A program made the translations under genes and the position numbers. Positions 1 to 12,500 of a DNA stretch of 64,000 nt are shown one piece after another; positions within the stretch are counted from its first letter, which is position 1, and each line of letters begins with the position of its first letter. The stretch comes from Rotaria sp. Silwood1 (lineage: Eukaryota; Rotifera; Eurotatoria; Philodinida; Philodinidae): positions 135,661-199,660 of the forward strand of contig CAJNOP010000285.1 of NCBI GenBank assembly GCA_905250075.1, in the 5' to 3' direction. Under the pieces are notes generated by a model. That model had not been told where the DNA came from and searched no databases. It saw only the letters and a program-made list of their open reading frames with translations.

Positions 1-224
1 GTGATCTTTCACTGTGCTGAAAAGGGTCATATGAAATAAAATGAGTTTGTGCTCTGATAGTTACTGAGAGAGTAACGTATTCAGATGTGTTAGCGTGATA
101 ACAGTTTCCATGATATCAGTAACATCAAATATATATAAGACTTTTTTAGGCCGCCAATTCAACTAATTAAATATTTTCGATGTTCAGCTATCAGTCTATC
201 AAACTTTATTCTGCTAACAATATA

Positions 225-1166
225 CTTAGGGCATTCCAAAAGTAGTGGCAATGACACTTTAATACTGTATAGTAAGCTTGAAGAAATTTTCTTTTTTTAT
301 GTGGTGATAGAGAAAACGATGCTCTATTTTTCTGTGCTATTTGATCACTCTTCCACTAATATCATAATAATAAAATTTCGATAAGAACTGTTTTTGTGTA
401 AAACTTCACTAGCGGATGAGGCAGATTAATGGCTATGTTTTGCATTTCAATTTTCAATCACTTAATACGTTGTATTAAAAAACAAAATATACCATACGAT
501 ACAGCGTGAAAAGCTCTACAATTTACAAAGCACAGTTTATTTCATATATGGAATAAGAAAAAAGGAATTTCTTTTCGGATAGAAAAAAAATGATTTTTTT
601 CGGGGCAGCGAACATGGTTGCACAAAATTTTGCGTTTTTTTGAAAACAAGAAGTACACAATTAAAATGACCTTTACTTTGGAGATTATAGAGCTTTTCAC
701 GCTGCATCTTGTGATGTATTTTGTTTTTTTAAATAAAAGATATTAGGTGACAAAACGATGAAATGAGAAAAAATGAATTCATCTTGTACCAAAAAAAAAT
801 CGTTTTCGCACGGTTGAAAATTGGTCGCTCAAAATTTTGTTCATTTTGAAAACAAAAAGTGCCACTATAAAATAAGTGGTCTTATGTAAATTGTAGAGCT
901 TTTCACGCTGCATCTTGTGGTATATTTTGTTTTTTAATACAACATATTAAGTGATTGAAACATTTAATGTCTCACCCGCTAGTGAAGTTTTACACAAAAA
1001 CAGTTCTTATCGAAATTTTATTATTATGATATTAGTGGAAGAGTGATCAAATAGCACAGAAAAATAGAGCATCGTTTTCTCTATCACCACATAAAAAAAG
1101 AAAATTTCTTCAAGCTTACTATACAGTATTAAAGTGTCATTGCCACTACTTTTGGAATGCCCTAAG
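225..1166. mobile_element. Fold-back MITE-like element with TA target duplication
   Basis: The two ends are inverted copies of each other: the left arm (225 to about 528) reappears reversed at about 883-1166. The outer ~190 bp are nearly identical; the inner part is more diverged. The termini read CTTAGGGCATTCC and its reverse complement, and each end is flanked by the dinucleotide TA (223-224 and 1167-1168), as expected for a Tc1/mariner-type insertion. The centre holds two further direct copies of a ~190-bp segment containing GAGCTTTTCACGCTGCATCTTGTG. No transposase frame is visible, so this would be a non-autonomous element. The superfamily is inferred from the TA flanks only. Confidence 0.75.
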
Positions 1167-1168
1167 TA

Positions 1169-3567
1169 TTTAATGTGTTCTCGTTTGTTTAATTACCAGC
1201 TAGTCTATTTAGGATGGATTTATGCATAAGTGACACATTCTCTGTGATATAAATGCGCATCAGGGATATTTTTAGATGGTGTGCGCTTGATCTTAGCTAA
1301 TGAGTTACGTCTGATCAGCTTTATTTGTAATTCGTCTTATCTAAATGTGGTTCTCGAAGTAGATATGTGTCAGACAAAAATCTGCCGCGTAGAATTGCAT
1401 TTATGCAAAACCATATTCGGGATCTCACTCGCATTCGCATCCAAACCAACAGGTACTTCTGACACTCAAAGCCTAGTTTTAGTCGATCCGACATTATCAG
1501 TAGCTAAGTCTACTCGCTTTATCTTTGCTTTCTGGCGAAGTATTTGATTATTCATATATTTTTACAGAAGTTCCGACTCGTGAAATTTCTAGCCGCTGTA
1601 ACTCGAAGAAAGTAATATAAAAAGATATTTGTAAATCAGGTCATATCTTTTATGTTAAATGGACAATAAACAACCATTGCTTAAGTGCACTATAGATTCT
1701 CGTCAGAAAATATGTCTAAAAGCTAAACTTTTTTGAGAATACTGCACTAAGGTTTCCTTGATGAGGAATTTCAATCAAACTCTGATTTTCCAGCTAGACA
1801 ATGAAATTGAAGAAATAAGGAATAGTTCACAACAAAGCTTCGCTTTAGAAATTCCCGTCAAGAATTCTCGTATTACAAATCTAACGATTTTTCGAAGTAA
1901 GCGTAGTCTGGGATCAGGTGGAGTGTAAATCAAAAAGGATGGTCTTATAGAGAAATAGAATTAAACATGACAGCAGGTAGCCGACGAGCGACTAACTGCT
2001 GCGCTAGAAAATTCCCTAAAGAAGCGCTTCAGATGGTTGGGATCCATTGGATAAATGTCAACGATCTTGATCTACCAGGTTTCAATAGGAACTACAAGTG
2101 GCAAAGAACTAAGAAATATTTTCAAATAAAGTGTGAGAACAGCTTTTCTGCACATGCACAATATTTGAATAGTACATTTGACGAAAAACATCACTCAAAG
2201 AATTTATATCCGCTCTATCGGAAATAAATATGAATAAAATAAAAGAGAGTTTTTCTGTTGGTATGTGTGCTTGTCTGTATTAATTAAAATGTCAGAATGT
2301 TTTCGGGTATATTCAACGTACGTGTCTAATCTGACGGCTACTTTAAGTAGGAGCTTCATTCAAGTGTGGTATTCCGATTACAGGTCATATCTAATATAAT
2401 TTATTTTAAGCTAGAAGTTCAGCTAAACTCGTATTTTTCTAGCGGACGCTCTAGCAAACAACATTGTCGGCTGATGGGCTAGTAAGCACATGCGGATTTT
2501 TACTAGAGTTTTCAAGGAGTATGGCGCGTTTTCACAATAGTGTTGCGAGTGCGTTTTGCTTCGTGACCCTCTCAGAAAATTGAATATAATCTCTTTTTTC
2601 GGATGCGTGCGAATACTGCTGCCGTAGTGTAGTTAATTTAGATTTATGTTGAGTATCAATGTGTAGGTATCAGTTTCATTAGATGAATTTATGACAAAAA
2701 AGCCATCACATGGGCCCACATATCATTGTGCACAACGAGAGTGACGCTAATATCAACGTCCACACACACCCACTCTTTTTCAAACGTTAGATACCAACTT
2801 TGTTGAAGACTGTAAAGCAGTATATAGCACCGACGGAGTCGAAAATTCAGTCGAGGGTCAAGCGAGTCACACAGACGAGCGTTACTTGTAGGATTCTGGC
2901 TACAAAATTCCGAATACCGTATAAAAAAAACTTAGAAAGAGCGAAACTAGATCTTGAGACTGTGACTTTGGGTATGTCTGCTGTCCATACTCCATATCCA
3001 GTTTCTGCACCCTGAGATGACGTTTTTCATTTATAAGAAGACAAACCTCATATGTTCGCATTCTATCCGAAGCTCACTCTTCTTACGCATCGCGAATAAG
3101 GAGTATATGAAAGAAAGATACTCTATGCCGAAGGAAAGAATCAAAGTTTTCAAAAAGAGAAGCATACTTATCGAGAGGCTGTATTCCGACTCATTGTCTC
3201 TTGAACGTACTTTATCAGTTACGTTGATTGAAAACAGTAAGACGCTCTAATGACCGAACATTTGAACAAAGATTATGTCCTTTCGATTCCTTGATCGGGT
3301 GTTTATGTTTGGGTAATTATCAGCAGCAAGCAACCGAGTTCGATCTGTACATTTATTATTGAGAAGTGAGTCTCACACAACAAAAGATATGACCGTTCAT
3401 TTTAGATAACAAATCAAAAAAATCGAACTGTATATTTCCAAACACTAAACCTAATTTATCTGATGTTTAAAGAGTAGGGAGGGTTTTCAACATCCACATT
3501 CAAAGCGAGCTGAAAATCGATTTATCAACTTGTTCCGAAAATACCGTCTAGTACAGGATATTCTTAA
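1169..3567. other. No recognisable gene
   Basis: Only short open frames of 60-90 codons occur here (for example 1281-1547, 1967-2227, 2800-3015 and 3017-3250, all plus strand). None resembles a family I know and none has clear splice-site support. A short run of CACACACCC at 2760-2772 resembles the telomere-like motif seen further right. The stretch could contain 5' exons of the Thr-rich frame that follows, but I cannot show that. Confidence 0.4.
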
Positions 3568-3595
3568 ATCAATACGACTCCTTATATTCATTTAG

Positions 3596-5094
3596 CGACT
3601 ACCACAACAACTACAACAACAACTATAAGGACAACAACAACTACAAGAACCACAACCACTACAAGAACAACAACAACGACGACAATCACTACATCAACAA
3701 CCACGAGATCAACCACCGCAACATCAACCACCACGACATCAACCACCGCAACATCAACCACCACGACATCAACCATCACGACCTCAACCACCACGACAGC
3801 AACGACAAAGACAACTACGACAACAACAACAACGACAACAACTACAACAGCAACAACAACAACTACTACAACAACAACAACTACGACAACAACTACAACA
3901 ACAACTACAACAACCACAACAACAACTACAACGACAACAACAACGACAACAACAACTACAACGACAACCACAACAACAATCACAACAACTACTACAACAA
4001 CCACGACAACAACAACCACAACAACAACTACAACAACAACTACGACAACCACAACAACAACTACAACAACAACTACTACAACGACAACAACGACAACAAC
4101 GACAACCACAACAACAACTACAACGACAACCACAACCACAACAACTACAACAACAACGACAACAACAACCACAACAACAACTACAACGACAACAACAACT
4201 ACGACAACCACAACAACTACAACCACAACAACCACAACAACTACTACAACAACCACAACAACTACTACAACAACCACAACAACTACAACAACAACTACTA
4301 CGACAACCACAACAACTACAACTACGACAACCACAACCACAACAACTACAACCACAACAACTACTACAACAACCACAACAACAACTACAACAACCACAAC
4401 AACCACAACAACTACAACTACAACTACAACAACTACGACAACCACAACAACAACTACAACGACAACAACTACAACAACAACTACAACAACAACTACTACA
4501 ACAACTACAACGACAACAACAACTACGACAACCACAACAACAACTACAACGACAACAACTACAACAACAACTACAACAACTACTACTACAACAACTACAA
4601 CGACAACAACTACAACCACAACAACTACTACAACAACAACCACAACAACTACAACAACCACAACAAGTACAACAACAACTACTACGACAACCACAACAAC
4701 TACAACTACAACAACTACGACAACCACAACAACAACTACAACGACAACAACTACAACAACAACTACAACAACTACTACTACAACAACAACGACAACAACA
4801 ACCACAACAACTACTACGACAACAACTACTACGACAACAACTACTACTACAACAACAACGACAACAACAACCACAACAACAACGACAACAACAACAACGA
4901 CAACAACAACAACGACAACTACAACAACAACAACTACTACGACAACAACTTCTACAACAACGACGACAACAACAACCACAACAACAACTACGACAACAAC
5001 AACAACAACAACTACAACAACAACTACAACAACAACTACTACTACAACAACAACGACAACCACAACAACAACATATTTCGGAAATGTCATAGGA
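3596..5094 (+). CDS. Threonine-rich mucin-like exon (partial gene)
   Basis: The plus-strand frame from 3568 to the stop at 5122 has no stop and almost every codon from 3598 to 5073 is ACN, giving roughly 490 residues of nearly pure threonine. The 5' part (to about 3850) is more mixed, with Ser, Ala, Arg and Ile codons and a 15-bp sub-repeat. The block starts just after a pyrimidine-rich stretch ending in TTTAG (acceptor, AG at 3594-3595) and ends with GGAG followed by GTATGC (possible donor at 5095), so it may be an internal exon of about 1.5 kb. There is no start codon upstream in frame. Differences between repeat units lie at the third codon position, or change Thr to Ser, which fits a heavily O-glycosylated extracellular protein. 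The antisense strand is open too and would read poly-valine; that is a mirror artefact of the ACN pattern. Neighbouring exons were not found. A non-coding ACN microsatellite cannot be excluded. Confidence 0.5.
3598..5073. repeat. ACN trinucleotide repeat tract
   Basis: This is nearly 1.5 kb of ACA/ACT/ACG/ACC triplets with no frame-breaking insertion or deletion. It underlies the threonine-rich frame above. The lack of any indel over about 490 triplets is unusual for neutral microsatellite drift. Confidence 0.9.
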
Positions 5095-5124
5095 GGTATG
5101 CAGTTATTGTTATTGTGGAGTTAA

Positions 5125-8100
5125 ATTGTTGAGTGTGTAGATAGCTTTATCGATCAGTGTCCAGAGGCACAACGGAAGTGCACGTTAGCGTTAGGAAGGC
5201 TGCGGCGTAAGTCTAGAGATTCAATTAGGTCGAGAGCGTTTGTAGGATGGATTACAAAGCTAAGAATGAAGTATATGAAATCGAAGTGAAAATGTTCTTA
5301 CCGTTATACGACATTTGTCTGTGTATTCACAAGTGATAATACATGCACGAGCTGTGGTTCGATGATTTCCATAAGTTTATGCCGTGTTACAAATCGGTGA
5401 CTCTGGAGATAGGAAAATTGTTATGGGTCTTCAAGGTTTGCTGGCGAATTGAGGCGAACCGTTGGAGGGCACATAAAGTTATTTATGTTTTTTTGCTTGT
5501 CTGTGGTATCAAGGGACACTGCTCTGAAGTAGACTTTCTATTTTTCGTCTTATGTCAACGACAATTGCAGAGATTGTTGGTCTTGACTAGTGTAGATTGT
5601 TCGTGAAAGATCTTTCCAAGTTTTGAACCCGCTAATGAATTTGTGTCGATTCATCGATCACAAATACTGTTTACATGGAGTAGGTTTTGAAAATAAGAAT
5701 AGGAGGTAACATGTCGCGATGGTTTTTAGATTTTAGAGTACATCACGGAGTAGATCACAATGTAGTCAAGTTTTCGTGTTTATTCTTATTCGTCTTTTGA
5801 ATGAGGATTTTTCGAAAAGTTCTGAATGTTGTGCCCGAAAAGGTCACTAATACAAATCAAAAATTTTGAGTTTGTTGTTTCAGTAAAAGAGAAAGTCAAG
5901 TATGGAGACCTTTTGGCAAACTAGCCCGAACTATCTTCTCTCTAGTAAAAACAATTATCACGTTTATATTGAGTCGTTATTAAGAAATATTTGTGCACGT
6001 AAACAGTATGTTGAAAGAAAAGGATTTCAAGAAAAATGAAAAATAAGTTGCAGCACTATAAGTCAAAACGTTTTCCTCATAAACTGATGTCAAAAAGATC
6101 TTCGAGTAAGTTTTCATAGTTCACTTATGAGAACGACTCAAATGAACATACATGAAGATGTAAAGTAGAATCTTTTTGTTTTCATATGGATATAGTACGT
6201 CAACCGAGAAACCGACAACAAACTAGTTTTTAGAAGAAAAGTGAATCTTTTCTGTAGGTGAATTTCGAAAAACCTTAGTAACATCCTTGAGTTTTAACAT
6301 GAAATACAAAAACACTATAGTGCATTCAAAAGCACACACTTTGCCCTATCTAATGAGCTCTAAATGATAAAAATGGATAATTTTAAGCAAAATTGAGTTT
6401 TCGGACGATTTCCCTCATTAATTTTAAGACATTATGTTAGGCTAATATCATTTAACTTCAAGTTTTTCTTCACTTTAATGTGATCTTAACGTGATTGTTG
6501 CTGTGACTATATAAAAGAACACTTTTGATCGACTCGAACCACACTATGCTGAGTCTGTTTTAGAGTAAAGAAAAACTTGAAAGTAAATGATATTTGCCTA
6601 ACATAATTGCTGAAACTTAATATTAAATGTTAAATGAAACTATTTAATCATCTAACTTAATAATGTCGACTTTCAGAAAAAGAGCCACTTATATTTGTCA
6701 ATGATTTATTGACTTTTAATTCACTAATATGACCCAGTATCTAGAAACGTAGACTGACTTTTACAATCAATATCAATTATGTTCTGCAATCCATGAGATG
6801 CTCTATCAAATTAGAACGACTCTTGTCTCATGCTAGAGAAATGTTAAAAGATTCATTTTGGCAAAGATTCTTTGTGCCTCTTCGGACACCGCTACTACAA
6901 ATTTACCCATACTCTATCACCACTACAGGCTTAATAACTTTCTGGATACTGCTAAATGAAAGGTGTTTTTTGGTGTCTTTGAAGCTACATCAAAGTATTA
7001 TCTAAGGACATGAAAATTTCAGCATTCACATATTACAAGATACTAGCTTTTATTATGCATGGATAACAGAATATATTTTGAATTGGAGAACGTGATCGAG
7101 GTATTGATTTGGAAAGTTGTCGATTCGCGTATGTAGGTACCATCATTTTTTTCTCATATCCGAGTTCAGCAAAAAAGATCGTTAGCATTTAGTTTATAAT
7201 TCAGAAAATTTCATGAAACTAAAGGGTATAAAGCTGTCACAGAGAATATGGCGACTTTCATGCAAAATCACAGTATTTCTTTCGAGCGTCTAACAAAATA
7301 TATGCATCATCATCGGAAAATTACCAAACAAAAACCTCAAATCGATTCTCTTTGTATGCTGTTGGTGCTTGTTGATTAATAAGCGAGATATATAAAACTT
7401 GTCCAAATGTAATACTGTTAGATTTTTGGCATACTTTCTCAATTATCTCAAAAGGTTGAGCTCTAAAAAGAGTTCGTTTAGACACCAGCCGACGCAGCTT
7501 ATCTCACTCTATTTAAGCTATAAGGGTAACCTGTTTTTGCTGAAGTTTCGAACTTATAGAAGAGTTTTATGATAGACTAACGTTATTGCATAAAAAGACC
7601 CTTTCTCTCCAGTACCATTGATAAAACGTTAATTTCTTGCTAAAGTATTCCTTCAATCAAAATGTTTCTAGAGTCCTTTTTTTAGAGCAGTGGACAAGCT
7701 TTCAAGCGGTAACAATGATTTTCTCTAAACTATTTTTGCCTAGACAGATAATGCAAAGAACAAATGTACTGCTGTTACATAGTTTTTTGTCAACCAAATT
7801 TGAGGCATTGGACGTAATCAGACATATTTGATTTTCATAAATATTGGTCTTTTCTATATATTGAATTGTTCTACGCAAGAAGCAAGCTCCTACATCAAAA
7901 TAGAACCTCATTAACTGTACACGAACTACGCTCTTAAAAAAGAGTTCGAAATAAAAAAATATGAAATTATATCATATGATCAAGTAGAGAATGATTTGAA
8001 AATCGACATACACATTGATCCACAGGCGCGTACACAGACAAACTTTTTTAAAACTAACTCTCTACATTCGAAACTTTTGAGTCTTGCGAATAAAAGTAAA

Positions 8101-9559
8101 AGAATCGCAAAAATCGATACAAAAAATATAACAATAATTCATATTTATGTAGACAGTGGTTGAAAAAAACATCATGTACCGTTTTCTAGAACGTAGACAC
8201 AGTTCGCCCAAGTGTCAAATATTTATTTTAAGAATATACGTTCTGAGGTTCAAAAATATATTCTGTCTATCAGGATATATGGAAGAGAGATAAGTCCAAG
8301 TTGCCTGCTATATACTTTGAACACTCATTTAGAATTGTGTTTCAAAAATAGCAAAACAACATATCTACTAATGCACTCAGTGCTCGATCCAAAAGAACTG
8401 ACTTTTGATGAGATGCTAACCATACGTTACTAGGTACCAATCTTTCTTGCTTGTTGTCTACCTTTGTGATATCTCTAACTCTTTCATCTCAGCTACTCTC
8501 TGTGACTGATTTTTCTTGTCCACACGATACTGTTCGTAAGCTCAGCGTTGTCTGAATTGAATGCTTTCAGTGATTTTGATATCACTGGGGATTAAAAAAC
8601 ACAATCGGTAGGTTGCATACTTAGTTTACGTCTCCAATAGGATGTGAATAATCGATTCCTTCGGATGACGAGACCTTCTAGTTTTATATGTGTCAATTTA
8701 ATCTTTATTGCCATCAAAACAACACAACACAACACATACTCGTTTAATGGTAGAATTCCTCTTGCAGTGAAAACTTTGAGATTATAGAACTATTCCAGAA
8801 ATGTCATGTCCGTAACCTTTGATGAAAGACAATGAAAGTATTCAATACGAGAAAAAAAATTATGAAGAGATGTGTTTTGACCAACTGTCTCTTTACTGAC
8901 GTTCATCAGTCACTCAGCTCAGGCAACTTTCTCATGAGATTGTTACCATAGAACAAGAATGCTGTTAAATTTCAACAGAAACAATCAAGAATGATAAATA
9001 ACGGCAAGAAAGTCCAACAATAGAACAGCAAAACAAAGAATATGTGTGTTTTTTGCTTACGTGAAAGTTTATGCTTGAGTAACTGTAAATTGGAATTAAT
9101 AGAGTTCATATTGTGTAATCATTATTTAGATGTGAGTTCAACACAGTGTGATATATCACTATTCATTTGAGCTAATAGATCAATATATTCACACTGTTTA
9201 TTTTCATATTGTAAATCTTTTCTATATTGTATTTTGAGAAAGATAGAGACTTCCTATGTAAAAGTTCAAAAGCAGGCTGAAATCAATTTTTCAACGCACT
9301 GCAAGGATGCTGTGTATTGTAATAGGTTTTTAATTCAATTACAAACTCATCATATTCATTTAGGTGCTGCCCAAATAACAACTTCAACTAAAACGCTCTC
9401 ATTTATAACGTTTATTTTCGTTCATTGATTGAAATCGAGTCGAGCATCTCAAAATATTTTCAATATCTGAATAGAATTCTTGTCCTGCCTGTGCATGCAT
9501 TATGTCATCGCTATTTGAAACAGTAGCTGTGATATTTTCATTACAACTACTGATGCAAT
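5125..9559. other. No recognisable gene; one small inverted repeat
   Basis: Only scattered open frames under 90 codons are present (5343-5606, 6793-7005, 7637-7831, 8212-8433, 9234-9428), none recognisable. The sequence is AT-rich and mostly unique. The only structure I can point to is the inverted repeat at 6431-6606. The downstream exons of the Thr-rich gene could lie here but cannot be identified. Confidence 0.4.
6431..6606. repeat. Short imperfect inverted repeat
   Basis: A ~40-bp arm at 6431-6470, containing ATTATGTTAGGC and a CAAGTTTTTCTT end, is repeated in reverse complement at about 6568-6606 with a ~97-bp spacer. It may be a small fold-back element; no target duplication was recognised. 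Confidence 0.55.
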
Positions 9560-12500
9560 TGAATCAGTGTTTGGTTTAAATATCCTAATATCTTCAGATC
9601 ATCCATCATAAGATATTATATTTACATTTTACAATATATAAGCAGATACAAGAACGAATTATTTGTTCATTCCATTCATGTTCTACATTATTTTTTAAGA
9701 CATTTTCGGTCATACCATACTCCTGTAATTTAACCAACATTTGAACAGAGCGATTGTGTTGACTATTTAGTTGACACTTCTTCAGCGAATATGTTGCTTA
9801 TCTAAATGAATTACTTAAGTCAAGCTACATATTTGAACAAAATCTTTATGTTGAGCTCGATTGACTATGCCAGAGATCTTTGCTGATGCGGTCAAATGAC
9901 ATACTATGCTTTAAAGTGAGCCATATATTTAAATGTAATCCTTATTATAATAATTCACTAGTCAAAAGACTTTGGCTAATGTGATCGAATGAAACGCTTT
10001 GCTTCGAATTGAGTGACATATTTGAATGAAATCCTGATTATATTAATTCATTTCTCAATAGATCTATGTTGGTGTGATCAAGTGGTATATATCACTCTGA
10101 ACTGTGTGATATACTTGTATACACTTCTACTTATACTGATTTATTTATCACGAGATCTATGTTAATATGATCGAGCTAGATTTTTCACTTCGAATCGCCT
10201 AACATACTTGTATACAATCCTAGTTATAGCGAATCATTTATCAAAAGATTTCTCCTTATGTAGCAAGTGATACGCACCGCTTTGAACTGAAGAATATATT
10301 TGAATAGAACCCTTGTTATAACGATTCACTTCCCGAGAAATCTTTGCTGATATGATCAACTAATAAACATTACTTCGACCTAAATGATATAGTTGAATGT
10401 AAACTTGTTTAGAATGATTCATTTATTAATAGGTCTCGACAAATACGATAGAGTGACACACTATGCTTCAAGCTGAGCAATATTCTTGAATGTACCTGTT
10501 CTTATAATGATTCGTTAGTCACAAGAGTTTGGCTGATATGATCGAATGAAGCGATTCGCTTCCAACTGAGTGATCTACTTGACTGGCATCTTGGTTATAA
10601 CAATTCATTTGTCAATAGATCTATGTTAATGCGATCAAGCGATACATATCGTTTCGAACTGTGTGATATACTTGTATACAATTTTGATTATAGCGATTCA
10701 TTTATCAGACGGTCTTTGCTGATGTGATTGAGTTAGACTTTTTGCTTCGCATTGTCTGATATATTTCTATACAATTCTCCTTATAGGAATTCATTTATCA
10801 AGAGATTTTCGCTGACGTAGGGATGGATGCGTACCGCTTTGAAGCCAGGAGTATATTTGAATAGAACCCTTGTTATAACGATTCACTTGCCAAGAAATCT
10901 TTGCTGATATGATCAACTAATAAACATTGCTTCGACCTAAATGATATAGTTGAATGAAAACTTGATTAGAACAATTCATGTACTGATTGATGTTAACTGA
11001 TAAGATTGATTGACACACTATGCTTCAAAATGAGCAATATACTTTAATGTAACCCTTATTATAATGATTCGCTAGCCAAAAGACGTTGGCTAATATGATC
11101 GAATGAAGCACTTTCCTTCGAATTGAGTGGCATATTTGAACGGAATCTTGATTATATTAATTCATGTAGCAATAGGTCCACGTTGATGTACTCAAACAAT
11201 AGAAATCGTTTCGAACTGTGTGATATACTTGTATACAATTTTAATTATAGCGATTCGTGTATCAAGAAATCTTTACTGATATGATCGAGTTAGACTTTTT
11301 GGTTCGAATCGTCTGATATACTTGTATACAATGCTAATAATAGTAATTCATCTATCAAGAGATGTTTCCTGATGTAATCGAGTAATACACATCGCTTCGA
11401 ACTGAACGATACATTTGAATAAAATCGTTGTTATAGAGATTCACTTGCCAAGACATCTTTGCTGATATTATCGATTGATAAACATTTCTTTGAGCTAAAC
11501 GATATACTTGAATGAAACCTTGTTTAGAACGATTCATTTATTAATAGATCTTGGTTGATATGATCAAGTGAGACATATTGCTTCGAATAGAGCGAAATAC
11601 TTAAATGAGACGCTGTTTAGAATGGTTCCTTTATTAAAAGACTTTTGCTGGTATGATCCAGTAGCACACTTCGCTTCAAAGTAAGTACCACACTCGAATG
11701 CAATCCTAGTCGAAATCATCCATTTAGTTCTTCAACTGTCACTATTCAGTTTTGTGCGAATTTTCTCTGAAGTAAAAGCTATATTAGTACAATTTTTTTG
11801 TTAGAAGTAATTATTTAACGCGTACATTTTCATATATTAGCCTACTACAAATACTTCATATTGATGGGAGTGATGTACTCATATGAAACCCTGCTTAGAA
11901 CGGTTTATTTGTCAAAAGGTCTTTGCTTTTGTGACCGAGTAACACAGTTCGCTTCAAATTGAACCATATACTTGAACAGAAGATTACTTAGAACGATTCA
12001 TTTATGAAGAGATATTTGTTGACATGATCGAATGATACAATTTACTTTGAAATGAGCGGTATAATTCAACAGAATCATTATTAGACTGATACATTCGTCA
12101 TGTAGCTTTCAGCAGTGTATATAATGCTTCGTAGTTTAACTAACAGTGACAAATCTAAATGAGACCGTTGTTCATGCTAATCATGAAACAGGCACTTCAA
12201 TAATTTAAGCTGAGTATGAATTCTGTTGTTTTTTTGGCCATATATTTGAATGAAATCTTCTTTACAACAGTGTATTTGTCAAGAAACCTTTGCTGATGTA
12301 ATCGAGTAGCACATTTCGCATTCAGTTGAGCGTTAAACTGAAATGAAACGTTAATTAGAACGATTCATTTGACGTTGTATACTTGAGCATATAGAACGAT
12401 GAAATATTTCTAACAAGAAAGAAATATAGTTGGATAGATTCATACTTGAAATGATTCACTATCCATTTTATGATCATTCATGCAATCTAGAACCACACTT

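Noticed and set aside
3588..5090. Minus-strand 500-codon poly-valine open frame
   Set aside because: It is the mirror image of the ACN (threonine) repeat on the plus strand. A 450-residue valine run is not a plausible protein, and the plus-strand reading has splice-like boundaries and Thr/Ser exchanges.
11355..11537. Minus-strand frame with an internal 31-residue repeat
   Set aside because: The 31-residue period is just the 93-bp satellite monomer read in a frame that happens to be open for two units; neighbouring units contain stops.
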